From Acidimicrobiales bacterium (GTDB lineage Bacteria > Actinomycetota > Acidimicrobiia > Acidimicrobiales > JABEUL01): a stretch of DNA of 7,192 nt. Below the pieces are notes generated by a model. That model made no database searches. It was given only the letters and a program-made list of their open reading frames with translations, and was not told the DNA's origin. This document shows, one piece after another, positions 1 through 6,758 of the stretch. The stretch's first letter is position 1. Every line of letters begins with the position of its first letter. A program made the position numbers and the translations under genes. The DNA lies in assembly GCA_027451605.1 (NCBI GenBank), contig DAIDJA010000088.1, positions 1-7,192 on the forward strand, read 5' to 3'.

Positions 1-1266
1 GATTTTGAAAAGGTACATTCTGACTCCGTGGGAGTTAGAATGCCTACCCTGGAACGAATTAGTCAGCTTTGTAAGTACTTGGGAGATCCGCAGGAATGTG
101 CTCCGTCATTTCATATTGCCGGCACCAACGGGAAGGGATCAACCGCACGTATAATTACTTCGTTAATCCGTAATATGAATCTTTCGGTTGGGACATTTAC
201 TTCGCCTGATTTGGGAGGAATTCACGAGCGGATAAGTTACGATTTGGCGCCTATCGGCGAGGAAGATTTATGTGAGATTTTTTCACTTTTGGCAAATATC
301 GAACCGCTGCTTGCTCATACACCCACCAGATTTGAACTATTGTGCGCGGCTGGATTTTCTTATTTTGCCAACCGCGGAGTTGATATTCAAGTAATTGAGG
401 TCGGCCTTGGCGGGAAGTGGGACTCGACAAATATCTTAAAGGGAACAAGTTGTGTGATTACAAATATTGGACTAGATCACATTGAGATTTTGGGTGATAC
501 CAAAGAACAAATTGCAATCCAAAAAGCAGGAATAGTCAAACCGGGGTCAAATGTGACGGTAGTTGAACCGGATGAAGAGATAGCTTCGGTTTTGATACAG
601 GAGGCCACAAGGCTTGGTGCAAAAAAGATATTTTGTTTAAACAGAGACTTTTGGCTTGAAAAAACTACGATGGCAGTCGGTGGATGGGTGGTGGATTTTA
701 AGACTCCCTACAGTGATTTTAAGGACGTATATATTTCACTATTGGGCTCACATCAAATTAATAATTCGATCGGATCGGTAGTTGCAGTCGAAGCGTTTTT
801 TGACAGAGATATAAGCGAAGATGTTCTAAAAGACACCCTTTCTACGGTATCAGTACCGGGTAGGTTGGAAATAGTATCAAATGATCCGCTCTTGGTACTT
901 GACGGGGCCCATAATGTAGACGGTGCGAGGGCACTCAACAAAGCACTTCAAAATGAGCTTGCATTTCCCAGGTCAATAAATTTAATAATAGGAATTCTGG
1001 CCAACAAGAACGCCGACGGCATGGTTGAAATGCTTAGTAAGGATTCCAGAATCAAGAACGTAATAATCGTTGAGCCAAATTCACCTCGCAGACTTGAAGC
1101 ATCTAAATTGCTACAGCTTTGTGAGTTAAAGTTTGAAGATGCCAAATGTATTATAGAAAAAAACTACACGAAGGCCTTGGAATATGCCAAGACCAAAGAC
1201 GATCCTCAAATGGTTTTAGTTACGGGTTCGCTTTATGTGGTTGGGGATATGCGATCTATCGTGTAG
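1..1266 (+). CDS. folC: Folylpolyglutamate synthase / dihydrofolate synthase, 5' end cut by window edge
   Basis: FolC is a cytoplasmic Mur-ligase-family enzyme that uses ATP to add glutamate to folates, and in many bacteria also makes dihydrofolate from dihydropteroate. The frame is open from base 1, and the residues before the first possible starts (GTG 28, ATG 40) look like FolC sequence, so the true start lies upstream; 421 residues are visible. Numbering from base 1, the P-loop GTNGKGST is at 41-48, followed by TSPDL and HERIS, EVGLGG at 133-138, GLDH at 157-160, the likely carbamylated Lys in QKAGIVKPG at 175, and the C-terminal-domain motif DGAHN at 301-305. The C-terminus VTGSLYVVGD is typical. 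The stretch after EVGLGG reads KWDSTN, where many family members have R-x-DATN, a mild oddity. It ends 12 bases before ndk and is probably cotranscribed with it. Family assignment is very secure; which of the two activities it has cannot be read here. Confidence 0.96.
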   Translation, partial: DFEKVHSDSVGVRMPTLERISQLCKYLGDPQECAPSFHIAGTNGKGSTARIITSLIRNMNLSVGTFTSPDLGGIHERISYDLAPIGEEDLCEIFSLLANIEPLLAHTPTRFELLCAAGFSYFANRGVDIQVIEVGLGGKWDSTNILKGTSCVITNIGLDHIEILGDTKEQIAIQKAGIVKPGSNVTVVEPDEEIASVLIQEATRLGAKKIFCLNRDFWLEKTTMAVGGWVVDFKTPYSDFKDVYISLLGSHQINNSIGSVVAVEAFFDRDISEDVLKDTLSTVSVPGRLEIVSNDPLLVLDGAHNVDGARALNKALQNELAFPRSINLIIGILANKNADGMVEMLSKDSRIKNVIIVEPNSPRRLEASKLLQLCELKFEDAKCIIEKNYTKALEYAKTKDDPQMVLVTGSLYVVGDMRSIV

Positions 1267-1278
1267 CATTGATTAGGT

Positions 1279-1695
1279 ATGAATAAGACTCTTGTAATTA
1301 TTAAACCCGATGGCGTTGAAAGATCCTTAATTGGAAGAATTGTCTCAAGATTTGAAGACAGAGGTTTTAAGATTTTAAAAGGCAGATTTGAAACTATTTC
1401 TACTGAATTGGCAAACAAACATTATGCCGAACATGCTGATAAGCCTTTCTTCAATGAACTTGTTTCTTTCATAACCAGATCTCCCAGTTTTGTATTTGTA
1501 GTGGAAGGCCCCGAAGAAACTTGGTCGATTGTACGATCGATGATGGGTAAAACTAACCCCGCGGAGTCTCCGAGCGGCACTATTCGTGGTGATTTTGCCA
1601 CTGAACTATCCGAAAATGTAATTCATGGTTCAGATTCTGCAGAATCTGCAGTACGTGAAATTGGGATTTTTTTCCCTGACTTCAACCTAGATTAG
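1279..1695 (+). CDS. ndk: Nucleoside diphosphate kinase
   Basis: Ndk moves the gamma-phosphate from ATP to other (deoxy)nucleoside diphosphates through a phosphohistidine, balancing NTP and dNTP pools in the cytoplasm. The 138-residue length is normal for the short bacterial form. The fold starts with TLVIIKPDGVER (Lys9), then HYAEH (Tyr49), FF near 57-58, Arg86, Thr92, Arg103 and Asn113. The catalytic His116 sits in the signature NVIHGSDS, so the active site looks complete. The ATG at 1279 is the only sensible start: a TGA lies in frame a few bases upstream. There is no useful Shine-Dalgarno sequence (AGG ends 1 base before the ATG), so translation may depend on coupling to folC. An 18-base perfect palindrome falls just after the active-site codons. 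Confidence 0.97.
   Translation: MNKTLVIIKPDGVERSLIGRIVSRFEDRGFKILKGRFETISTELANKHYAEHADKPFFNELVSFITRSPSFVFVVEGPEETWSIVRSMMGKTNPAESPSGTIRGDFATELSENVIHGSDSAESAVREIGIFFPDFNLD
1631..1648. repeat. 18-base perfect palindrome inside ndk
   Basis: CAGATTCTGCAGAATCTG equals its own reverse complement. It encodes part of the SDSAESA segment after the catalytic histidine. It could be a binding site or simply arise from the repeated Ser-Ala/Glu codons. No function is claimed. Confidence 0.5.
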
Positions 1696-1746
1696 ACAAA
1701 GAAGCAGATCGAAGCGACAGAAAAACAGTTGACACTGAAGTAATCT

Positions 1747-1777
1747 GCAAAATTTTCTGAAATTTTAAATATTTTGC
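1747..1777. promoter_or_regulatory. A+T-rich inverted repeat between ndk and mreB
   Basis: GCAAAAT (1747-1753) and ATTTTGC (1771-1777) form a 7-base inverted repeat with a 17-base gap. Inside it a second, overlapping hairpin is possible: AAAATTT (1749-1755) with AAATTTT (1760-1766) and a 4-base loop. The outer form looks like an operator. The inner form could be a weak terminator for ndk, but it has no G+C in the stem. It lies about 20 bases upstream of the candidate mreB -35 box. Confidence 0.3.
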
Positions 1778-1797
1778 GACCTACAAATTGATCACAG

Positions 1798-1829
1798 TTG
1801 ACGTATTTATGCTATTAAAATGGTAATCT
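1798..1829 (+). promoter_or_regulatory. Candidate promoter for the mreBCD-mrdA cluster
   Basis: TTGACG at 1798-1803 is a good -35 match. The -10 is uncertain: GGTAAT at 1822-1827 has an 18-base spacer but only four matches, and TAATCT at 1824-1829 has a better start but a 20-base spacer. A start of transcription near 1835 would give a short leader containing the ribosome binding site. The position is supported by the 159-base gap, the only large one between genes of the + strand series. Confidence 0.35.
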
Positions 1830-1843
1830 AAGGTTTCTTTTTT

Positions 1844-1849
1844 GGAGGG
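1844..1849 (+). promoter_or_regulatory. Strong Shine-Dalgarno sequence of mreB
   Basis: GGAGGG ends 5 bases before the mreB ATG at 1855 and fixes that start. It is the only strong ribosome binding site seen in the window; ndk, mreC, mreD and mrdA have none that is clear. Confidence 0.85.
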
Positions 1850-1854
1850 CAGTT

Positions 1855-2886
1855 ATGAAAAGCTCGTTAAGCCTGTTTCCCGGCAGGGATATGGCCGTAG
1901 ATCTTGGCACGGCAAATACATTAGTTTATGTAAAAGGGAGAGGTATCGTTCTAAACGAGCCTTCGGTGGTTGCGATTAACACAAAAGATGGGAAGCCTTT
2001 GGCTGTGGGAATGGAAGCCGCCAAGATGATAGGGAGAACCCCCAGTCATATTCAAGCCATTCGTCCCCTTAAAGACGGGGTCATAGCAGACTTTGAAATT
2101 TGCGAGAGAATGTTACGGTACTTTATAGGAAAAGTTCATTCGAAGCGATGGGCTAAGCCTGATATGATTATTTGCGTTCCTTCAGGTTGTACCGGGGTGG
2201 AACAGCGGGCCGTATTGGAGGCAGCTGAATATGCCGGTGCACGACGTGCCTATATTATTGAAGAGCCGATGGCGGCGGCGATAGGAGCGGGACTGCCGGT
2301 TCATGAGCCAATTGGAAACATGGTTGTAGACATTGGAGGGGGAACCACAGAAGTCGCAGTTATATCTTTGGGTGGTATTGTGGTTAGTCAATCGATTCGA
2401 GTAGCCGGCGATGAATTAAACGAATCAATAATCTCTTATATCAAAAAGGAATACAATCTTGCTTTAGGTGAAAGAACGGCAGAAAAAATTAAGATTACAC
2501 TTGGTTCGGCATGTCCTCTGGAGGCCGAGCTTACCGCTGAAATACGTGGTAGGGATTTGGTTACCGGTCTGCCAAAAACCGTAGTTACTTCAACTAAGGA
2601 AATTCGTAAGGCGATCGAAGAGCCGGTTGAAGCTATTGTCGACGCTGTAAAAAATAGTCTTGATAAAACTCCCCCTGAACTTGCGGCAGACATTATGGAA
2701 CAGGGTATAGTTTTGACCGGCGGAGGAGCTTTGTTGCACGGTCTTGATGTTAGACTGCATTCTGAAACGGGAATGCCGATCTATGTAGCGGAATCTCCTC
2801 TTGACTGTGTAGCCAAAGGTTCCGGTCAATGTTTAGAATCTTTCCCCGCTATAAAAGACTCGTTGTTGACTTCATCTAGCCAGTAG
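1855..2886 (+). CDS. mreB: Rod-shape-determining actin homologue MreB
   Basis: MreB polymerises with ATP into membrane-bound antiparallel filaments that orient the peptidoglycan elongation machinery. The 343 residues match the usual length. Actin-fold signatures are all present: phosphate-1 loop [11 protein letters not shown] from Asp16, the segment [11 protein letters not shown] at 70-80, EEP at 136-138 with the catalytic glutamate region, phosphate-2 loop [11 protein letters not shown] from Asp159, and the adenosine motif [11 protein letters not shown] from Thr288. The start follows a strong ribosome binding site. The wording of the conserved blocks is more like actinobacterial MreB than MreB of Bacillus type, but this is judged from memory. 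The gene ends with TAG at 2884-2886, 2 bases before mreC, so the two are surely cotranscribed. It is the first gene of the elongasome cluster and is preceded by its own candidate promoter. Confidence 0.97.
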   Translation: MKSSLSLFPGRDMAVDLGTANTLVYVKGRGIVLNEPSVVAINTKDGKPLAVGMEAAKMIGRTPSHIQAIRPLKDGVIADFEICERMLRYFIGKVHSKRWAKPDMIICVPSGCTGVEQRAVLEAAEYAGARRAYIIEEPMAAAIGAGLPVHEPIGNMVVDIGGGTTEVAVISLGGIVVSQSIRVAGDELNESIISYIKKEYNLALGERTAEKIKITLGSACPLEAELTAEIRGRDLVTGLPKTVVTSTKEIRKAIEEPVEAIVDAVKNSLDKTPPELAADIMEQGIVLTGGGALLHGLDVRLHSETGMPIYVAESPLDCVAKGSGQCLESFPAIKDSLLTSSSQ

Positions 2887-2888
2887 AA

Positions 2889-3902
2889 GTGGCGCGGAAA
2901 AAGAGGCGGAATAACCGTACAAGGTCCAAAACCCAATCCACTATAATTTTTTTAATTTTGCTTAGCCTTACCGTGGTGTCGGTTGCTTATCGAGGACCTT
3001 TGGCTTCAAAAATAACACATCTACAAAATACTGCGCGAGACGCCGTTTCTCCTATTCAAAAAAGTATCCAGTCATTAGTTAATCCAATTTCAAACTCAAT
3101 TATTGGGGCATCTAACTATAATCAGATTGCTTCGCAGAATAAAACTCTTCGCGAACAAATAAAAGCACTGCAAAAAGAATTAAATACAAATATTGATTCT
3201 ATTGCCCGGTTAAAAGAGCTTACCGCATTGGAAAATTTGCCGTATGAGGCAAACATTCCGACGGTTATTGCACAGGTAATCAATAACTCAATGTCTAACT
3301 ATTCAGACACAATTGAGTTGGATAAGGGTACTTCATCGGGTGTAGGAGTGGGCATGACTGTAGTTACTCCTGAAGGGCTCGTCGGTAAGATCATTTCAGC
3401 CGGAAGTTCAACCTGTGTAGTCCTGCTGATTACGGATCCAACCAATACCATTAGCGTTTCGCTATACTTCAATAGCGGTAAAGCCGTAAATGCTCCGGGT
3501 CAAAATTCTGCCAATAACTCTGCTGCAACAACCACAACTACTATATCTACTACATCAACTTCGACATCAACAACGACGGTTTCGGGATCGACTTCGACAT
3601 CAACACAGGGCGCTCCTGCACAAAACAATATTTCTCAAGTTTTCGCTCTGGCGAACGGGCAGAGCGGATCGAATAAATTAAGTTTGTCTTTTGTTCCACC
3701 AACAGTAAGTCCAACGAATAATCAGGTGATCTATACGGCATCTTTAAACGGCGGCGATTATCCTCCGGGAATTCCGGTTGGATATGTTTCGGATGTTACC
3801 ATTAAACCCGGAAACCTACAAGGGTCTGTTGAAGTTGCCCCGATGGTTAATTTTTCGAATCTTTATTATGTCGATGTTCTCCAGTGGCTACCCAGTCCGT
3901 AA
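2889..3902 (+). CDS. mreC: Cell-shape protein MreC with a Thr/Ser-rich insert
   Basis: MreC is a bitopic membrane protein whose outer domain binds and activates PBP2 and links it to MreB and MreD. The 337 residues begin with a basic cytoplasmic tail (ARKKRRNNRTR), then a membrane helix at about 18-34, a coiled coil at about 75-112, and the beta-rich outer domain from about 120. Family landmarks are TVVTPEGLVGKI at 157-168 and YPPGIPVGYV at 291-300. Between them, at about 204-250, sits a low-complexity insert; residues 214-240 are almost all Thr and Ser. It interrupts the second beta domain where relatives usually have a short loop. The GTG start lies 2 bases after the mreB stop without a visible Shine-Dalgarno sequence, suggesting translational coupling. 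Identity is secure from landmarks and from position between mreB and mreD. Confidence 0.94.
   Translation: MARKKRRNNRTRSKTQSTIIFLILLSLTVVSVAYRGPLASKITHLQNTARDAVSPIQKSIQSLVNPISNSIIGASNYNQIASQNKTLREQIKALQKELNTNIDSIARLKELTALENLPYEANIPTVIAQVINNSMSNYSDTIELDKGTSSGVGVGMTVVTPEGLVGKIISAGSSTCVVLLITDPTNTISVSLYFNSGKAVNAPGQNSANNSAATTTTTISTTSTSTSTTTVSGSTSTSTQGAPAQNNISQVFALANGQSGSNKLSLSFVPPTVSPTNNQVIYTASLNGGDYPPGIPVGYVSDVTIKPGNLQGSVEVAPMVNFSNLYYVDVLQWLPSP
3528..3608 (+). repeat. Low-complexity Thr/Ser codon tract in mreC with a 15-base direct repeat
   Basis: This stretch encodes residues 214-240 of MreC, nearly all Thr or Ser. The 15-base unit ACTTCGACATCAACA occurs at 3558-3572 and again at 3591-3605, 33 bases (11 codons) apart and in frame. 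A repeat of this kind can grow or shrink by replication slippage without breaking the gene. Confidence 0.8.
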
Positions 3903-3916
3903 TAGTACCGATAACA

Positions 3917-4432
3917 ATGTCGTTTTATTTTAGAATAGGATTTTTAACTTTAGTAGTTCTGTTGGTTCAGTTGACCATAATGGATGTGTATAACTTCAAT
4001 ATGGTTCATGATAACCTATTGGCTTTGTTGGTGATAGCCGTTGCATTTAAGGTTGGACCGACCAAGGGAGCAACTTTCGGTTTTATAACTGGGCTATTGT
4101 ACGGCCTGTTTACTACCACTATTTTTGGGTCTTCGGCTCTTGAGTTTGTGCTTCTGGGATTCGTTTCAGGAAGAGTTATAAATATTAGTGTGATTGATCA
4201 ATTACTGGTCAAATCGGTAGTCGCCGGTATCCTGACTTCAGTTGCGGCCGTATTTGTTGCAATCTTTTTGAAGTTGTTAAATCAGGCGACAGAAATTGAC
4301 GCCGAAACCGTAAATTTGATTTTGGTTAACTTTGTAGCCAATACTTTGCTTTTCCTTCCTATGGAAAAATTAACCGGAAGTTTTATCTCAAAACAGTCCA
4401 ATAAGAACCAAGGCGTAAATTCTTCTGTTTGA
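3917..4432 (+). CDS. mreD: Rod-shape-determining membrane protein MreD
   Basis: MreD is a small polytopic inner-membrane protein of the elongasome that works with MreC and PBP2. From ATG 3917 the product has 171 residues, almost all hydrophobic, with about five or six membrane segments (for example around 5-24, 33-48, 52-72, 76-88, 97-121 and 129-146) and a polar C-terminal tail. The helix pairs with GPTKGATFGFITGLLYGL and the following FGSSALEFVLLGFVSGR segment match the MreD pattern. A longer reading from GTG 3884 would add 11 residues and overlap mreC by 19 bases. I prefer ATG 3917 because family members begin close to the first helix; neither start has a clear ribosome binding site. Sequence conservation in this family is low, so the call rests on hydrophobic pattern plus position between mreC and mrdA. 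Confidence 0.88.
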   Translation: MSFYFRIGFLTLVVLLVQLTIMDVYNFNMVHDNLLALLVIAVAFKVGPTKGATFGFITGLLYGLFTTTIFGSSALEFVLLGFVSGRVINISVIDQLLVKSVVAGILTSVAAVFVAIFLKLLNQATEIDAETVNLILVNFVANTLLFLPMEKLTGSFISKQSNKNQGVNSSV

Positions 4433-4451
4433 TTTGAGTTTTTAAAATTAT

Positions 4452-6437
4452 ATGTCACCTAAGAGCAGAAAAAGAACTTTAAATAAACTGGTTTACCGGA
4501 CTATAGACGCCAGGAAGGATGTAAAGTTTACACGTCCTGGTTTGAGACTCGGTATACTTTTTGCACTGGTGGTGCTACTCTTTTCCTCGCTTTTAATGCG
4601 CCTTTGGTTTGTTCAGGTACTAAATGTAAAGCAATACAAAAAGGCAGTAAACGTTGACACCGTCAGAGTCGTGCCCATCCCTCCGGTTCGTGGCCTCATC
4701 TATGACAGAAATGGTAATCTCCTTGTTGGGAATCAGGTCGTTGAAGAGGTAACGCTTAGCAGACAGGTTGCAAAGTCCAATCCGTCAGTGGTGGGAAACC
4801 TTGCGGCGATATTGTCCATGACGCCTCAGGCTATATATTCGGCACTTAGCAACGTAAACTATTCAATTTATCAGCCCGTACCGATTAAGACGGATGTATC
4901 CGTTCAGACCGCAGCTTTGATAGAACAGGATCAAGCTCAGCTGCCCGGGGTTCAAGTCGTACTTACCACCCAACGCTATTATCCCTATGGCGATCTACTG
5001 GCTCAGGTTTTGGGTTATGTCGGAAATATTACCGGAACAGAACTGAAGGAACCACAGTACAAAGGATATAGTCCGACTTCTCAAGTGGGGCAGGCGGGGG
5101 TTGAACTTACCTATGAAAAGGAGCTTCAGGGTACGCCCGGGCAGATTGAATATGAGGTTAATTCACTTAATCAGCCGGTAAAAATTCTCTCGCGGAAGCC
5201 GGCGATCCCCGGTAAAGATATTATTCTTCCCATAGATGCATCTCTACAGCAACAGGCAGAACAAGATCTCGCCAATCAGATACAGTCACTGAGAAGTTCG
5301 ATAGATTCAACCACGGGTCTTCATCCGCCGGCTACGGCAGGAGCGGTTGTAGTCATGGATCCGAATAACGGACACATATTGGCAATGGCGTCTTATCCAA
5401 CGTACAACCCTGCACTTTGGATTGGAGGAATATCTCAGGCTAATTATCAGGCAATTACATCTGCGGCTAATCATGAACCTCTTTTAAATAGAGCAATTTC
5501 GGGTGAGTACATTCCGGGATCAACCTTCAAATTGGCAACGGCTACTGCGGCATTGAATTCGGGGTTAATTTCGCCTTATACACAATTTGACGATACGGGT
5601 ACTTTTACCATTCCGCAGCCATGTAGCGGTAAGTGTAGCTATCATAACGCAGCTCATGAAGCCTTGGGATATTTGAACATTACAAAGGCCATTGGGGCTT
5701 CCGATGACGTATTCTTCTATACCCTAGGTTATGATTTTTGGATCAATCGTAATAAGTATGGTCAGACTCCGATTCAAGATTACGCCGCAAAGTATGGTTT
5801 TGGTCAGCTTACAGGTATAAATCTTCCCTATGAATCAGCAGGTAGAGTTGACTCTCCGCAGGAACGCCTGAAGCTTCACCAAATGGCACCCACTGCTTTT
5901 CCTAACTATCATTGGTACGCCGGCGATAATATTGAAATGGCTTTCGGACAGGGAGAAACGGTAATTACGCCGATTCAGTTGGCTGATGCATATGCAACTT
6001 TAGCTAACGGTGGCAACAGGTATCAACCACAAATAGTTGCCGAGATTGCCAACGCTGACGGAACCCAAGTTCAGACTGTTCAAAATAAGATAGAAGCCAC
6101 AGTTCCGCTACCTTCGACAACGAGAAATACGCTATTACAGGGTTTCACAAATGCTATTGACCAACCATACGGAACTGCCTACGGAATATTTCAGAATTTC
6201 CCACTATCGCAATTTCCATTAGCCGGTAAAACCGGAACCGCACAAACTAATCACGTCGAACCCGATTCGTTGTTTGTTGCATTCGGACCTACAAATTCGC
6301 CTAAATATGTAATATCGGCGGTTGTTGAACAGGGAGGTTACGGCGATTTAGGTGCCGCACCGATTGTGAGAAATTTGATGTCATATCTAATGAATAATCC
6401 GCCTCCCGCCATCACGGTTCCAAAAGCCAGTTCTTAG
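4452..6437 (+). CDS. mrdA: Penicillin-binding protein 2, class B peptidoglycan transpeptidase
   Basis: PBP2 crosslinks new peptidoglycan during elongation, outside the membrane, in a complex with RodA and MreC. The 661 residues are normal. A basic cytoplasmic start is followed by one membrane helix at about 31-53. The dimerisation (pedestal) domain opens with PPVRGLIYDRNG at 77-88. The linker has the QVGQAGVELTYEKEL segment at 211-225. The transpeptidase domain holds STFK with nucleophile Ser357 and Lys360, SDD at 417-419 in the SxN position (PBP2 proteins often have SxD), and KTG at 593-595. All catalytic motifs are therefore present. Cys391 and Cys395, in the loop before the second motif, could form a disulfide or bind metal; this is speculation. 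ATG 4452 is the first possible start, since a TAA lies in frame 6 bases upstream. The gene is 19 bases after mreD and is the last gene of the cluster in this window. Confidence 0.96.
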   Translation: MSPKSRKRTLNKLVYRTIDARKDVKFTRPGLRLGILFALVVLLFSSLLMRLWFVQVLNVKQYKKAVNVDTVRVVPIPPVRGLIYDRNGNLLVGNQVVEEVTLSRQVAKSNPSVVGNLAAILSMTPQAIYSALSNVNYSIYQPVPIKTDVSVQTAALIEQDQAQLPGVQVVLTTQRYYPYGDLLAQVLGYVGNITGTELKEPQYKGYSPTSQVGQAGVELTYEKELQGTPGQIEYEVNSLNQPVKILSRKPAIPGKDIILPIDASLQQQAEQDLANQIQSLRSSIDSTTGLHPPATAGAVVVMDPNNGHILAMASYPTYNPALWIGGISQANYQAITSAANHEPLLNRAISGEYIPGSTFKLATATAALNSGLISPYTQFDDTGTFTIPQPCSGKCSYHNAAHEALGYLNITKAIGASDDVFFYTLGYDFWINRNKYGQTPIQDYAAKYGFGQLTGINLPYESAGRVDSPQERLKLHQMAPTAFPNYHWYAGDNIEMAFGQGETVITPIQLADAYATLANGGNRYQPQIVAEIANADGTQVQTVQNKIEATVPLPSTTRNTLLQGFTNAIDQPYGTAYGIFQNFPLSQFPLAGKTGTAQTNHVEPDSLFVAFGPTNSPKYVISAVVEQGGYGDLGAAPIVRNLMSYLMNNPPPAITVPKASS

Positions 6438-6758
6438 AAACAAAGGAATACTTAGTAGGATTAACATCACTATGTAGTTTTACAAAAGACAGCTTTAGAT
6501 ATATTAAAACTTCAAAACAATCAGTACAAGCTGCCAATATTCCTGCAAGTTCTTGAGCTATTTTTAGATTGCGTTCTTGATGCCGGGGAGATTAAATATC
6601 AAAATGCATTTGTGGCATCTCGGTAAGTAACCGGACAATTTTCTAATATTCGTCGGTGATGGGTTTAAATAAGGACACTAAGGATGAAAATAGTCAGATT
6701 GCATTAACTTTTATGTACGGATGATCTTTTACAATTTCCGCTGAGAGGATAATGTTTG
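6438..6758. other. Intergenic stretch between convergent mrdA and the unknown - strand gene
   Basis: These 321 bases lie between the tails of two converging genes and hold no gene that I can support. The best frame is on the - strand, open at 6412-6591 (59 codons, no ATG, overlapping the end of mrdA). The same frame to its right is broken by three stops between 6592 and 6757, yet reads in a rather protein-like way, so a decayed gene is possible. No rodA-like sequence was seen. A 5-base hairpin at 6620-6634 is too weak to call a terminator. No strong bidirectional terminator was found, although one would be expected here. Confidence 0.5.

Larger units (their letters stand above)
1725..1829 (+). 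repeat. Direct repeat ACAGTTGAC, each copy followed by GTAATCT
   Basis: ACAGTTGAC occurs at 1725-1733 and 1794-1802, and GTAATCT at 1740-1746 and 1823-1829. The order is the same in both copies, but the gap between the two parts is 6 bases in the first and 20 in the second. Both halves lie in the intergenic region before mreB. Each long half contains TTGAC, the core of a -35 element, so the repeat may mark two related promoters or two sites for one regulator. This is direct sequence observation; function is inference. Confidence 0.45.

Noticed and set aside
28..30. GTG as the start of folC
   Set aside because: The frame is open from base 1 and the upstream residues fit FolC, so the real start is beyond the left edge.
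1729..1734. TTGACA as a second full promoter upstream of mreB
   Set aside because: It is a perfect -35 match, but no acceptable -10 lies 16-18 bases downstream.
3490..3741. Open frames in other frames across the mreC insert
   Set aside because: They arise from the low-complexity codons of the true mreC frame, which has clear family landmarks on both sides.
5700..5708. SDD in place of SxN in PBP2 as a broken active site
   Set aside because: PBP2-type class B enzymes commonly carry SxD here; STFK and KTG are intact.
6579..6619. Inverted repeat GATGCC/GGCATC in the gap after mrdA
   Set aside because: Six-base arms 29 bases apart are expected by chance at this scale; no further structure supports it.
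6620..6634. Hairpin TCGGT/ACCGG as terminator for mrdA
   Set aside because: The stem has only 4 Watson-Crick pairs plus one wobble, and no proper T run follows.
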